From Streptomyces viridochromogenes (GTDB lineage: Bacteria; Actinomycetota; Actinomycetes; Streptomycetales; Streptomycetaceae), in contig NZ_LGUR01000215.1 in assembly GCF_001270495.1 (NCBI RefSeq), positions 1 to 64,000 on the forward strand: a stretch of DNA of 64,000 nt, written 5' to 3'. The notes below the pieces were generated by a model, which made no database searches, was not told the origin of the DNA, and was given only the letters and a program-made list of their open reading frames with translations. Positions 42,310-53,556 of this stretch are shown in pieces (position 1 is the stretch's first letter; each line of letters starts with the position of its first letter). A program made the position numbers and the translations under genes.

Positions 42310-43911
42310 ATGCGCATCGCTGTCGTAGGCGGAGGCCCCGGCGGGCTCTTCTTCGCCGCCCTGTTCCGGCAGGCCGCCCCGGCTGCCGAGGTGACGGTCT
42401 TCGAACGCAACCGGGCCGACGACGCGTTCGGCTTCGGCGTGGTGTTCTCCGACCGCACGCTCGCCGGCATCCACGAGGCCGACCCCGTGCTCCGTGAGGC
42501 GCTCGACGCGCACGGCCGTCACTGGGACGACATCGAGGTCCGGCTGAAGGGCGAGCGCATCCGCTGCGGCGGCAACGGCATGGCCGCGATCGCCCGCCGT
42601 ACGTTGCTGGCCCTGCTCCAGGAGCGGGCCCGCGACCTGGGCGCGGACCTCCGCTTCGAGACCGAGGCGGGACTGGACGACCTGGCCGGCTACGACCTCG
42701 TGGTCGCCGCCGACGGCACGTCGTCGCGGATCCGCGACGCCCTGGCGGAGCGCCTGGAGCCGACGGTCGAGACGGCGACGGCCAAGTTCATCTGGTTCGG
42801 CACGGATTACATGTTCGACGGGCTCACCTTCGTCCACGAACGCGGCCCGCACGGCGTCTTCGCCGTGCACGGCTACCCGATCAGCGCGGACGTGAGCACG
42901 TTCATCGTCGAGACCGACGAGGCGTCCTGGCGGGCGGCGGGCCTCGACGCGTTCGACACGACCCGGCCGCCCGGCCCCAGCGACCTGGCGACGAAGGCGT
43001 ACCTGGAGGAGCTTTTCGCCGACCAGATCGACGGCCACCGGCTCCTCGTCAACAACTCCCGCTGGGGCAACTTCCGCACCCGGCGCACCCGCCGCTGGTA
43101 CGTCACCGAGCCCCGCCCGGTCGCCCTGCTCGGCGACGCCGCGCACACCGCGCACTTCTCCGTGGGCTCCGGCACGAAGATGGCCATGGAGGACGCCATC
43201 GCGCTGTCCGCCGCCCTCGCCAAGCACACCACCGACCTTCCGGCCGCCCTCGCCGCCTACGAATCCGCCGCCCGCCCCTCGGTCGAGGCGATCCAGAACG
43301 CGGCCCGGCCCAGCCTGGGCTGGTGGGAGCACTTCGGCGAATACCACGACGCCTTCGAGCCCTGGCAGTTCGCCTACCACTTCCTGTCCCGCAGCATCAC
43401 GGACGGCCGGCTGGCACGGCGGGCCCCGGACTTCGTGCGCGCCAGTCACGACCGGTGGCAGGCACGCCACGGCGGTGCCGAACCCCTGGACACCCCGTTC
43501 GACCTCGGCACATGGCGGCTGCCCGGCCGGGTCATGCTGGTCGATCCCGACGGCACCACCGCGGTGGGCGGCACCGGAGACCCGCTGCCCCTGCGGGCGT
43601 CCGCGCCCGACACGCCGGGGCCCTGGGGCGCCCGGATCACCGCCCCGGACGACGAGCCCGGACTCGCCGCCGGGTACGCGCGGCTCGCCGCCCTCGCCGC
43701 CGCCGGACCACTGCTGGTCGCCGTGCACGGCGGTACGGCCCACACCCGCGCGCTGCTCACCGAGCGGGCCCGCCTGCACCACGGACTGCCCGCACTCCTC
43801 GTGGACGACACGCCGGACCGCGACCGCGCGGTCACCGCCGTACTGTCCGGCCGGACCGATCTGGTCGGCGCGAGCGCAGACACCGTCGCGGCCTGGGAGA
43901 TGTCCTCATGA
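42310..43911 (+). CDS. sdgC: Salicylyl-CoA 5-hydroxylase (FAD monooxygenase)
   Basis: A 533-aa flavoprotein starting 3 nt after the hydrolase gene. Its FAD-binding motif is VVGGGPGGLFFA (~5-16) and the second flavin motif LLGDAAHTAHFSVGSGTKMA (~277-296), followed by MEDAIAL. It hydroxylates salicylyl-CoA to gentisyl-CoA with NADH and O2, as shown for SdgC of strain WA46. Proteobacterial relatives carry a C-terminal old-yellow-enzyme domain. Here only ~130 residues follow the hydroxylase part (from ~395), beginning TPFDLGTWRLPGRVML and ending AVLSGRTDLVGAS, which look like the two ends of such a barrel with the middle lost. Confidence 0.9.
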   Translation: MRIAVVGGGPGGLFFAALFRQAAPAAEVTVFERNRADDAFGFGVVFSDRTLAGIHEADPVLREALDAHGRHWDDIEVRLKGERIRCGGNGMAAIARRTLLALLQERARDLGADLRFETEAGLDDLAGYDLVVAADGTSSRIRDALAERLEPTVETATAKFIWFGTDYMFDGLTFVHERGPHGVFAVHGYPISADVSTFIVETDEASWRAAGLDAFDTTRPPGPSDLATKAYLEELFADQIDGHRLLVNNSRWGNFRTRRTRRWYVTEPRPVALLGDAAHTAHFSVGSGTKMAMEDAIALSAALAKHTTDLPAALAAYESAARPSVEAIQNAARPSLGWWEHFGEYHDAFEPWQFAYHFLSRSITDGRLARRAPDFVRASHDRWQARHGGAEPLDTPFDLGTWRLPGRVMLVDPDGTTAVGGTGDPLPLRASAPDTPGPWGARITAPDDEPGLAAGYARLAALAAAGPLLVAVHGGTAHTRALLTERARLHHGLPALLVDDTPDRDRAVTAVLSGRTDLVGASADTVAAWEMSS

Positions 43912-45988
43912 CGGGCGGCGTGCTGGAGGCGCTGTTCGCTCCACGCGGCATCGCCGTCGTCGGAGCCTCCACCGACCCGGCGAAGCTGGGCGCCGCGCTG
44001 GCCCGCTCGGTGGCCGGGTTCCCCGGACACCTGGGGCTGGTCAACGCCCGCCGCCCGGACCCCTCCGCCGGGGTGTACGCCTCGGTCGCCGAGGCCGCCG
44101 AGCACGGACCCGTCGACCTGGCGCTGGTCTGCGTCCCCGCCGCGGGGTGCGCGGACGCCGTCGCCGAGGCCGCCAAGGCCGGGGCGCGGGCCGCCGTGGT
44201 CTACGGGGGCGGATTCGCCGAGGCCGGACCGGACGGCGAGCGCTACCAGCGCGAACTCGCCGACGTGGCCGAGCGCACCGGCATCCGGCTGCTCGGCCCG
44301 AACACCTCCGGCTTCCTCGCGCCCGGCCAGGGCCTCACCGCCAGCTTCGTCCCCGGCGCCGCCGACGTGCCGGCCGGCCGGATCGCCGTCGTGGCCGCCA
44401 GCGGCGGTGTCAACCACGCCCTGGCGTTCCTGCTCAGCGAGGCCGGCCACGGCGTGAGTCTCGCGGTGGGGCTGGGCAACGGCGTCGACGTCACGGCCGC
44501 CGACGTCCTGGAGCACCTGGCCGGCGACCCGCACACCACCGCCGTAGCCCTGCACATCGAGTCCGTCGCGGACGGACGCCGACTGACCGACGCGGTCGCA
44601 CGGCTCGCCGCCACCCGCCCCGTCGTCGCACTCGTCGTCGGCCGCCACGACGTCGGCGCCTTCGCCGCCTCCCACACCGGCGCCCTCGCCACCTCCTGGC
44701 GCACCACCCGCGCGGCCCTCGCCCAGGCCGGAGCCGTACTGGTAGACGACGAACGCGAACTGGTCGACGCGGTGGGCGCGTTGTCGCTGGTACGGCTTCC
44801 CGCGGCCGCCGACCCGGGGGTGGGCGTGGTGACGGCACAGGCCGGTCCCGGCCTGCTCCTCCTGGACGACCTGCGCGGCCGCCGGGCCGCCGTGCCCGAG
44901 CTGACCGCGGACACCCGGCGGGCGCTGGCCGAGGTCCTGCCGCCGCTGACGTACCAGGCCAACCCGGTCGACACCGGTCGCCCCGGCCCCGGCTTCGCCA
45001 CCGTCCTGGAAGCGGTGGCGGCCGACCCGGCCGTGGACGTGATCGCCGGCTACGCGCTCCACGAACCGGCCGCCTTCGACCTGGTCGGGGCAGTGGACAC
45101 GGCCAGGCACGGGGTGCCGCTGGTTCTCGGGGTCGGCGGCGCGGGCGACGACGTACGGCGGGTGCGCCGCGCCCTGCTGGAGCGGGGCGTGCCGGTGGCC
45201 GGTGACCCGCGGGGGCTCGCCGCCATGACCGGCGCGCTGCTGGCCGACGCCCGCGCCCGCAGCCGTACGACGGCGGCCCCCGCAGCGCCGGCGCGCGTGG
45301 ACGTCGGCGCCGGCCCCTGGGACGAGGACCAGGCCAAGACGCTCCTCGGCGCGCTCGGTGTGCCGACCATGCCCCGCCGGGCCTGCGCCGACCGCGCCGA
45401 GGCCCACCGGGCGCTGGCCGAACTGCCCGGCCCGGTGGCGGTCAAGCTGCTGGACGCGGCCGTGCTGCACAAGACCGAGATCGGCGGCGTCCGGCTCGGG
45501 GTGCGCACCCCGGACGAGCTGGACGCGGCCCTCGACGCGATCGAGGCGGCCGGAGCCTCTCCCACGCGGCGGCGACCGCATGTTCCACGCAGCCTGGTCG
45601 AGTCGATGGCCCCGGCCGGCGTGGACCTCGTCGTCGGTGCCCGTCGCGACCCCGTGTTCGGCCCGGTCGTCCTGGTCGGCCTCGGCGGCACCACCGCCGA
45701 AGCGCTGGCGGACGTCAGCATCCGGCTCGCCCCGCTGAGCGTGTCCGAGGCCGCCGCCATGCCCGCCGAGCTGGCCGCCCGTGCCCTCCTCGACGGCTGG
45801 CGCGGCGGGCCCGTACTGGACCCCGCCGCCCTCGGCGAGGTGACGGCGGCCCTCGGCGACCTGCTCGCCGCCCACCCCGAACTCGCCGAGATCGAAATCA
45901 ACCCCCTGCGGATCACCGCTCAGGGCCTCGTGGCGCTGGATGCTGTGTGCACAGCCGCAGAAGCTGCTGCTCCCGGAGGTGGTGACTG

Positions 45989-45989
<1 letters not shown>
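43908..45989 (+). CDS. ADP-forming acyl-CoA synthetase (fused alpha/beta)
   Basis: A 693-aa protein; the start overlaps sdgC (ATGA). It has a CoA-binding Rossmann domain (APRGIAVVGASTDPAKLGAA, ~10-29), succinyl-CoA-ligase-like domains with the phosphohistidine site in FAASHTGALATS (~248-259), then an ATP-grasp half (~465-690) with the second His in LHKTEIGGVRLG (~521-532), GGTTAEALADVSIRLAPL (~585-602) and EIEINPLR near the end. All catalytic motifs look intact. Such enzymes interconvert acyl-CoA + ADP + Pi and acid + CoA + ATP. In this operon it could activate salicylate or, more interestingly, recover ATP from gentisyl-CoA. Confidence 0.88.
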
Positions 45990-47655
<1,666 letters not shown>

Positions 47656-47659
<4 letters not shown>

Positions 47660-48363
47660 CCGACCGACATGACCTGACCGCCACCCTGCCCTGGATGCGC
47701 GAGGGCACAGCCCTGCTGCTGGGCGTGGCCGACCGCCTCACCGAAACCGACCTGCGCGCCCCCAGCGACCTCCCCGGCTGGACCCGCGCGCATGTCATCG
47801 GCCACGTCGCCCGCAACGCCGAGGCCCTCGTCCGCCTGGCCACCTGGGCACGCACCGGCGTCGCCACCCCGATGTACGCCGACCGCGAGCAGCGCGCCAC
47901 CGAGATCGAGTCCTCGGCGGCCCTCCCGCCCGACGTACTACGGGAGCAGCTGAAGTCCACGGCGGCGGAGCTGGACGACGCCCTGGCCGCCCTCGGCTCC
48001 GCCACCTGGCGGACCGAGGTCAAGAGCGCCCTGGGGCGCACCATTCCCGCAGCCGAGATCCCCTGGATGCGAGTGCGCGAGGTATGGCTGCACGCGGTCG
48101 ACCTGGCAGCGGGAACCACCTTCTCCGACCTCCCCGCCCTCCTGATCGACACCCTCCTCGACGACGTCACCACCACCCTCTCCACCCGCCCCGGCTGCCC
48201 ACCGGTCCGCCTCACCCCGACCGACCGGGCCCGCACCTGGCAGTTCGGTCCGCCCACGGCACAGGCCCCGGACGTGATCCGGGCACCGGCCACGGAACTG
48301 CTGGCCTGGACGACCGGCCGCGCGACCCGCACCGAGCCGGTGACCCTGCCGGCCTGGCTGTGA
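47656..48363 (+). CDS. Mycothiol-dependent maleylpyruvate isomerase
   Basis: A 235-aa DinB-fold protein whose ATG overlaps the ligase stop. The N-terminal domain has GWTRAHVIGHVARNAEAL (~37-54) with the first metal His, and VREVWLHAVDL (~139-149) supplies Glu and His. The C-terminal ~75 aa matches the MDMPI C-terminal domain, ending LLAWTTGRA. Actinobacteria use mycothiol to isomerise maleylpyruvate to fumarylpyruvate, the step between the dioxygenase and the hydrolase of this operon. Confidence 0.93.
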
Positions 48364-48478
48364 CGGGCCCGTCACCCGAAGGGTCCGGAACCGAACTCGG
48401 GCGCGCCCCCCGTCCGCCGAGGGGCGGGCGTAGCCTCGAAGGCGCCGAGGGCTTCCCGTGTGCCGGCTCATGTGCCGA

Positions 48479-48544
48479 GTGCCGTTCTCGGCGAACGACG
48501 ATGCCGGGCCGGACCGCGTCCGGGCCCGGGGCAGGGTTCGCCTC
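48479..48544 (+). promoter_or_regulatory. Conserved leader, copy A
   Basis: About 66 nt before the gene at 48545 closely matches the leader before the DUF5994 gene at 53557. Shared blocks are GTG(C/T)CGTT(C/T)TCGGCGA, GCCGGGCCGG and CGGGGCAGGGTTCGC(C/G)TC directly before ATGAC. Similarity extends some 35 nt further upstream (CCGAGG...CCGGCTC). Confidence 0.7.
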
Positions 48545-49234
48545 ATGACCGCGCACATGCCGGACCGCCCGGCGACCGCCCGCCCCGGGACGCCTCCCGG
48601 GATACCGTGCCCGTCGCGGCGCCGGCAGGGGCCGTCGCCCGAGCGGGGCGAGTTCGTCCGGCCGCTGACCCGGCGCCAGGTCGACGACCGGATGTGGGAA
48701 CTCGGTGAGCTGTACGCCCACACCTGGTCGAGCGAGCCCGGCGAGCCGGGGATCTCGGACCGGTCGGACCGGGCCGGGTCCGCCGCCTTCCGGCGGCGGC
48801 TCGCGGGTCACATGCGCCGGCCGGGGTTCGAACTGCTCGTCGCGGAGGCCGTCCGCCCCTCGGGCGCCACCGACCTCACGGCCTGTGCATACGGCTTCCC
48901 CGTGCGTGGCATCGGCCCGTGGTGGCAGGGCCTCGACGGGTATCTCCCGGAGAACCTGGTCCGCGTCGCCGCCTCGGGAAAGCTCTTCGCGGTCGCCGAC
49001 GTCGTCGTGGAGAGCCGGGTACGCACCCATGACCTGACCCGCGAGTGGAACCTCGCCCGGCGCCTGCAGAGGCGGCTGCTCGGCGACCACGTCGGCGCGC
49101 TCGGCATCACCCTGGTCGACCGCTGTGACGTGGACACGTACCGGGCACTGCTGGCCTGGGGCTGGCGCTGCCTCCCGGCCGAGGACCGCGGGACGTTCCG
49201 CTTCGCTCCGCGCCGCCTGCTGGTGCTCCGCTGA
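48545..49234 (+). CDS. GNAT-like protein of unknown function
   Basis: A 229-aa protein starting at ATG 48545, directly after the conserved leader. The body (~55-225) has an acetyltransferase-like layout: GFELLVAEAVRPSGATDLTA, ACAYGFPVRG, LFAVADVVVESRVRTHDL, LARRLQRRLLGDHVGALGI and WGWRCLPAEDRGTFRFAP. The CoA-binding Q/RxxGxG/A signature is not clear. It is Streptomyces-specific as far as I can tell, and shares its leader, not its sequence, with DUF5994 genes nearby. Confidence 0.6.
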   Translation: MTAHMPDRPATARPGTPPGIPCPSRRRQGPSPERGEFVRPLTRRQVDDRMWELGELYAHTWSSEPGEPGISDRSDRAGSAAFRRRLAGHMRRPGFELLVAEAVRPSGATDLTACAYGFPVRGIGPWWQGLDGYLPENLVRVAASGKLFAVADVVVESRVRTHDLTREWNLARRLQRRLLGDHVGALGITLVDRCDVDTYRALLAWGWRCLPAEDRGTFRFAPRRLLVLR

Positions 49235-49424
49235 AGACGCGCCCGTATCCGGTGCGGGCCTCCGCCAGGCGTGGCACCTTGTGGCCTGATGAGCGGCTCC
49301 CCCGGCACGTGGGCTGAACCGGAGAAGCCTGGGCTGGGTCAGTCCCCAGGGGAACGCTGCTGAACCGGTCCTGCACACCAAGTCCCCTGCCTGGCCGAGC
49401 GCACACGTCAGGGGCGCGGTTCTG

Positions 49425-49946
49425 TCAGAACTTTCTGCCGCCGGACGCCCCCGGGTCGGTGGAGTGGGCCTGGCCCGTGTGGGTGTCGACCAGGATCTGC
49501 ACGGCCTGCTTGGGGTTGTCGGCGCGCACGGCTTCGGCCATCGCGGCCCGCGCCGCCTCGGGAGGCGTGTCCGGCGGTACCACGAGCAGGGAGAAGTAGT
49601 CCTGGTCTCCCCGGGTCACGAGCGCGGTGCCGTCCCCCGTGGAGAAGGCGTCGATGTGCACGACACGGTCGTCGACGGTCATCCGCGTCGGCATCTCGTC
49701 CCAGGCCCCGGAGTCCAGGCCGATCCGGGTGACCGGCCCGAGGCGCTCGGTCAGTGCGCTGATCAGGCCGGGCAGTTCGGTGGCGAGCTGCCTCGAACGG
49801 GGCCACCACGCACCGTCGAGTATGCCCTGGCGGTCGTGGGTGGTGGTGAGCCGCAGGAGAGCCGTTCCGGGGCGCACCGACTCGTGTATGCCGTCCGCCA
49901 GGAGCCCTTCGGGATGCGGGGTAGGGGAGTCCGGCATCGCGCTCAC
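49425..49946 (-). CDS. DUF5994 family protein
   Basis: A 173-aa protein with the family core ILDGAWWPRSRQLATELPGL (~42-61), then VTRIGLDSGAWDEMPTRM and DYFSLLVVPPDTPPEAA (~115-131). The C-terminal ~40 aa (QAVQILVDTHTGQAH) is an extension absent from the two other copies in this window. GTG 49946 or ATG 49937 may be the start. DUF5994 has no known function; the genes cluster here with a PP2C phosphatase. Confidence 0.78.
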   Translation of the reverse strand: MSAMPDSPTPHPEGLLADGIHESVRPGTALLRLTTTHDRQGILDGAWWPRSRQLATELPGLISALTERLGPVTRIGLDSGAWDEMPTRMTVDDRVVHIDAFSTGDGTALVTRGDQDYFSLLVVPPDTPPEAARAAMAEAVRADNPKQAVQILVDTHTGQAHSTDPGASGGRKF

Positions 49947-50051
49947 CTGCCTTTCCTGGTGGGGCGGCCCGTCGGCTTGCCGGTGCCCGGCGGTGGCCGA
50001 GCGGCTGCCCCGAGGAGAGCGTCCTGCGTCCTCGCTCTCCTCGTGTCCAAG

Positions 50052-50486
50052 CTACTCCTGCCGCTCTCGGGAGAGGTCGTCCCCCGCCGCGGTCATGACC
50101 GGCCCGGCCTCCTCGGCGGTGGTGTGGGGCGGCACGACCGGCAGGTCCCAGCGGCCGACGCCGTAGGAGTAGAGCCGGATCGTGTGCGGGTCGAACCCGG
50201 ACGCGAACCACGCGGCCGTCACCGTGTGACCGGCGGCGGGCAGCTCGCACGGCGCCTCCGGCCAGGTGCCGCGGCGCACGGCGAAACCGGGCGACTGCCC
50301 GCGCAGCGCGTCGAACGCGTCGGTGAGTACGGGCAGTTCGGTCATCAGATCGTGGGAACGGGGCCACCGGGCACCGCACACGGGGCCGGGCGGAGAGGTC
50401 GGCGGGCGCAGGGCGAGCCGGGCGGGCAAGGGCGGGGAGGAGTGTTCCTGCTCGGGGGCCGCACGTTCATCGGCGCGCGATGCCAT
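50052..50486 (-). CDS. DUF5994 family protein
   Basis: A 144-aa protein starting at ATG 50486 right after a leader related to copies A and B. The core reads CGARWPRSHDLMTELPVLTD (~39-58), AGHTVTAAWFASGFDPHTIR (~89-108), then LYSYGVGRWDLPVVPP. It keeps the full C-terminal part that the copy at 53557 has lost. Confidence 0.8.
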   Translation of the reverse strand: MASRADERAAPEQEHSSPPLPARLALRPPTSPPGPVCGARWPRSHDLMTELPVLTDAFDALRGQSPGFAVRRGTWPEAPCELPAAGHTVTAAWFASGFDPHTIRLYSYGVGRWDLPVVPPHTTAEEAGPVMTAAGDDLSRERQE

Positions 50487-50550
50487 GTCGCGGTCCTGTC
50501 CCCGGGCCGCCGTGCGACGGACCGGTGCCGTGGTGCGCCAGGAACGACGC
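50487..50550 (-). promoter_or_regulatory. Conserved leader, copy C
   Basis: Read on the minus strand, GTCGTTCCTGGCGC, a GC-rich middle and CCGGGGACAGGACCGCGAC directly before ATG are a diverged version of leaders A and B, in the same order and at similar spacing. Confidence 0.5.
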
Positions 50551-50718
50551 CAACGGGGCGCGGGCGTACGGGGAACTCCCGGTGTCCGCCACGCCACTCC
50601 GCCCCGGTGTTCCCGGACCGGTCCACGGACGGGCGTCCGCGGCACGGCGGAAAGCGGGCCCATGCTGACGATGCGCCGCCGCAGGACAGTTGGGCCCTGG
50701 CTCCCCTCGCCCTCCGGG

Positions 50719-51069
50719 TCAGCCCGGCTCGTCCGTGTGGGCTCGTTGCGCCTGGGAACGACTGCTGGTCAGCCAGGACGATGCCGATGCCGATGGCGGC
50801 GCGACGGAAGGGTGCGCGGTGTCGACCGTCAGGTGGAGCAGGGTGCCGCGGCCGTCCGCGCCCGCGGGATAGCTGCGCGGTTCGTCGCAGCGGAAGCCCT
50901 GGCGCAGGAGCTGTGCCACCCGCTGGGCGATGTCGGGGTTCGCCGCGATGATGCGGACCTCGGCGAACTCGCCCACGGGTGGGTCCTCGTCCGCGTACGG
51001 GGAGGCGGCCGGTACTTCGGGTGCGTCCCGGCTCTCGGCGTCGTGGACGGGTGGGTGCATCGAGCGCAT
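50719..51069 (-). CDS. Small Streptomyces protein of unknown function
   Basis: A 116-aa protein; ATG 51069 has GGAGGT upstream. A compact alpha/beta stretch (EVRIIAANPDIAQRVAQLLR, ~35-54; CDEPRSYPAGADGRGTLLHL, ~58-77, then TVD) is followed by a low-complexity tail. Similar small proteins occur beside stress-type phosphatases in Streptomyces. No function can be assigned. Confidence 0.65.
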   Translation of the reverse strand: MRSMHPPVHDAESRDAPEVPAASPYADEDPPVGEFAEVRIIAANPDIAQRVAQLLRQGFRCDEPRSYPAGADGRGTLLHLTVDTAHPSVAPPSASASSWLTSSRSQAQRAHTDEPG

Positions 51070-51268
51070 GGAGCCACCTCCGTGGTCTCGGCGAGGCCGC
51101 GCCGTAGCGGTGGTCGCGTGGAAGACGGCGGGAGTCGCCCACGGTTCTCCGTCCGAAGGGCGGACCGACGGGAGGAAACCTCCGAGCCCGGCGTGACCTG
51201 CTCCGGGTACGTCCACCCTACGCCGCTGCCCCCCCGGCTCCCTTCGGGCCGCGAGTGAATGCGCTCGG

Positions 51269-53008
51269 TCACCGGGCCGGCAGACGCACGGCGAGCAGAG
51301 CCACGTCGTCGGTGCTGCCGGGCGGCATACGGGCGAGCAGTTGCTCGCACAGCGTGTCCAGCGGTGCCTGGGCGAGCGTGAGGGCGTGGCGGCGCAGCCG
51401 GTCCAGGCCGGTGTCCAGGTCGCTGCCGGGGATCTCGATCAGGCCGTCGGTGTAGAGCAGCAGGGTCGAACCCGGCGGCAGGGACTGCGCGGCGTTCGGC
51501 CGGCGTGTGCCGGTGCCCTGGGGGGCGCCGAGGAGCAGTCCCTGTCCGGCTTCGAGATAGCGCGCGTGTCCGCCGGGGGTCAGAAGGAGGGGCGGCGGAT
51601 GTCCGGCGCTGGTCCACCGCAGGGTCCACGGTCCGGTGTGCGGGTGGCCTTCGACCCGGGCGAGGACGAGGGTGGCCATGGGCACGGTGGTGATGGCGGG
51701 CATGGCGTCGTCGAGGCGGTCGACGACGGCGCCGGGCGGTCCGGGGTCGTCCCAGGCCAGTGCGCGCAGAATGCCGTGCAACTGGGCCATGCCGGCCGCC
51801 GCGGTCAGGTCGTGGCCCACGACGTCACCGATGACCAGGGCGAGCGTGCCGTCCTTCAGTTCGAACGCGTCGTACCAGTCGCCGCCCACCTGGGAGCCGG
51901 CCGGGGCGGGCTGGTAGCGGGCGGCCAGCCGCATGCGGCCGGGCTGGGGCAGGGGAGCCAGCAGGTTGCGCTGCATGGCTTCGGCGACGGCACGCTGGCG
52001 GCCGAATCGCCGTGCGTTGTCGATGACCAGACCGACCCTGCGGCCGATGTCGCTCACCACCCCCAGGTCCTCGGCGTCGAAGGGGTGTGTCGGGTCGGTG
52101 CGCGCCAGCGTCAGGGCGCCGGTGAGCTGCTGCTTGGCGCCCAGCGGCACCGTGATGGCGGACGTCGCGCCGACCGTCCGCAGGAAGTCGCTGTGGACGG
52201 CGGCCACGGGAGAGCCGGGTGGGGCGGCCGTCTCCGCCTCGGTCCTACCGTTCTGCAGTACGGGATCGCCTCCGTTCAGCACCTGGACCAGAGGTGAGGG
52301 ATCTTCCTCTCCGGTCTCGGGGAGACGCTCGCGCCCGCCCTCCAGCCCGGCGGCCCGGCCCGCGGGACCGGTCACCGCCACCCGGTGGACCTGCCCGGAA
52401 CCGGTCCTGAGGTCCACCGCAGCCCAGTCGGCCAGGCGAGGAACCAGCAGGCGGCCCAGCAGGGCAAGGGCCTCGTCGGTGTCCAGGGTCTGCCCCAGTA
52501 CGTCGGTGATCTCCGCCACCAGCGTCAGCCGCTCGGTGAGGTCCTCCAGAGCACTCGTGTAGGCCGCACGTTCCCGTCGGGCGCCGCGGTCGTCCGTGAT
52601 GTCGGTGAACAGCACCGCCATGCCCTTGAAGGTGTCGCCGTCCGTCAGGGGAGAAGCGGACCAGGAGATCGTGACCAGGCTCCCGGCACCGTGCAGATAA
52701 CTGTCGCCCTCCCCGTGCGCCGCGGCCCTCTCGGCCAGGGCATGGAGCAGCGGGCACCGCTCCCGCGGGAGCGCGCCGCCGTTCGTGTCCCGGTGCATCA
52801 GCTCGTGCGCGTCCTTCCCGCGCATGGCGGCGGCGGCTCGGCCCAGCAGCCGTTCGGCGGCCGGATTGACGGCGAGGATCCGTCCGGCCGGGTCCACCAC
52901 CATCAGGGCCGTGCTCAACTGCTCGACGACCTGCCGCCAGAAACCCGCCTCGGCCGTCGGCCGCGACCGCTCCTCACCTCCGGCGCCGGACACCGCATCC
53001 TCCACCAT
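51269..53008 (-). CDS. PAS-GAF-PP2C (SpoIIE-type) serine phosphatase
   Basis: A 579-aa signalling protein. It has a PAS domain (~22-140, ALMVVDPAGRILAVNPAAER), a GAF domain (~165-345) and a SpoIIE/PP2C catalytic domain (~360-578). Metal-binding acids are in QVGGDWYDAFEL, IGDVVGHDLTAAA and LYTDGLIEI, near STDDVALLAVR at the end. These phosphatases act on anti-sigma-factor antagonists in partner-switching networks of Streptomyces. No anti-sigma kinase or antagonist gene is next to it, so its target is elsewhere. It has no C-terminal HATPase domain. Surrounding DUF5994 and GNAT-like genes may belong to its regulon. Confidence 0.92.
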   Translation of the reverse strand: MVEDAVSGAGGEERSRPTAEAGFWRQVVEQLSTALMVVDPAGRILAVNPAAERLLGRAAAAMRGKDAHELMHRDTNGGALPRERCPLLHALAERAAAHGEGDSYLHGAGSLVTISWSASPLTDGDTFKGMAVLFTDITDDRGARRERAAYTSALEDLTERLTLVAEITDVLGQTLDTDEALALLGRLLVPRLADWAAVDLRTGSGQVHRVAVTGPAGRAAGLEGGRERLPETGEEDPSPLVQVLNGGDPVLQNGRTEAETAAPPGSPVAAVHSDFLRTVGATSAITVPLGAKQQLTGALTLARTDPTHPFDAEDLGVVSDIGRRVGLVIDNARRFGRQRAVAEAMQRNLLAPLPQPGRMRLAARYQPAPAGSQVGGDWYDAFELKDGTLALVIGDVVGHDLTAAAGMAQLHGILRALAWDDPGPPGAVVDRLDDAMPAITTVPMATLVLARVEGHPHTGPWTLRWTSAGHPPPLLLTPGGHARYLEAGQGLLLGAPQGTGTRRPNAAQSLPPGSTLLLYTDGLIEIPGSDLDTGLDRLRRHALTLAQAPLDTLCEQLLARMPPGSTDDVALLAVRLPAR

Positions 53009-53492
53009 GTCGCCCTCCAGTCATGGCGGCCTCCCACCGATGGTCCCCTGAGCGGAACCGGCTCGCATGGCCGGCAGCACGGCCTCCGATCCGGTCGCCG
53101 GGGACTTCCGTCCCTGAACGGATCACGCCGTGCTCCTGTCCGTCAGGGAGGCCGCTGCCTTCCATGCCCTCGTACAGGGTCTTCACGATCGGTTCGCGGT
53201 AGGTCTTCCGCTCGTGCGGTGCCGCCATGGTCGCCGCCACTCGTGCCGGGCCACGACCCCGTCGCCCCAGGCAAGGAGCAGGCCGCAGGTCACCGACAGG
53301 ATCCCGATGTCCGTCGGGCCACTCCCCTCCTCACATCCACACACTCGCGGCGGCCAGAAGCCGCGACGAACCGACTTTCACCACACGGCCGTTGACGAAA
53401 CCCGCCGAAGGAGCCGAGCGTCCGATCCGTTGGGCCTTTCCGAGGAGTACGCTGGAATTACCGAGGATATTTCGCGCACCGGCTCCAGGCTC
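53009..53492. other. Intergenic stretch, no convincing gene
   Basis: The 484 nt between the phosphatase start and leader B hold only short frames. One minus-strand frame (53240 leftward) begins MAAPHERKTYREPIVKTLYE but has no ribosome site and runs into the phosphatase gene in another frame. Promoters for the phosphatase and for the truncated DUF5994 gene must lie here. Confidence 0.5.
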
Positions 53493-53556
53493 GTGTCGTT
53501 TTCGGCGATTGAATACGCCGGGCCGGTTGCGGCCGGTCCGGGGCAGGGTTCGCGTC
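53493..53556 (+). promoter_or_regulatory. Conserved leader, copy B
   Basis: Matches copy A across about 65 nt up to the ATGAC of the gene at 53557, including the exact block CGGGGCAGGGTTCGC. The identical block ends 2-3 nt before the start codon, so it overlaps the ribosome-binding region. Confidence 0.7.

Noticed and set aside
52974..53240. Minus-strand frame starting MAAPHERKTYREP
   Set aside because: It has a plausible N-terminus but no ribosome site, decays into Arg/Gly-rich sequence and overlaps the phosphatase start in another frame.
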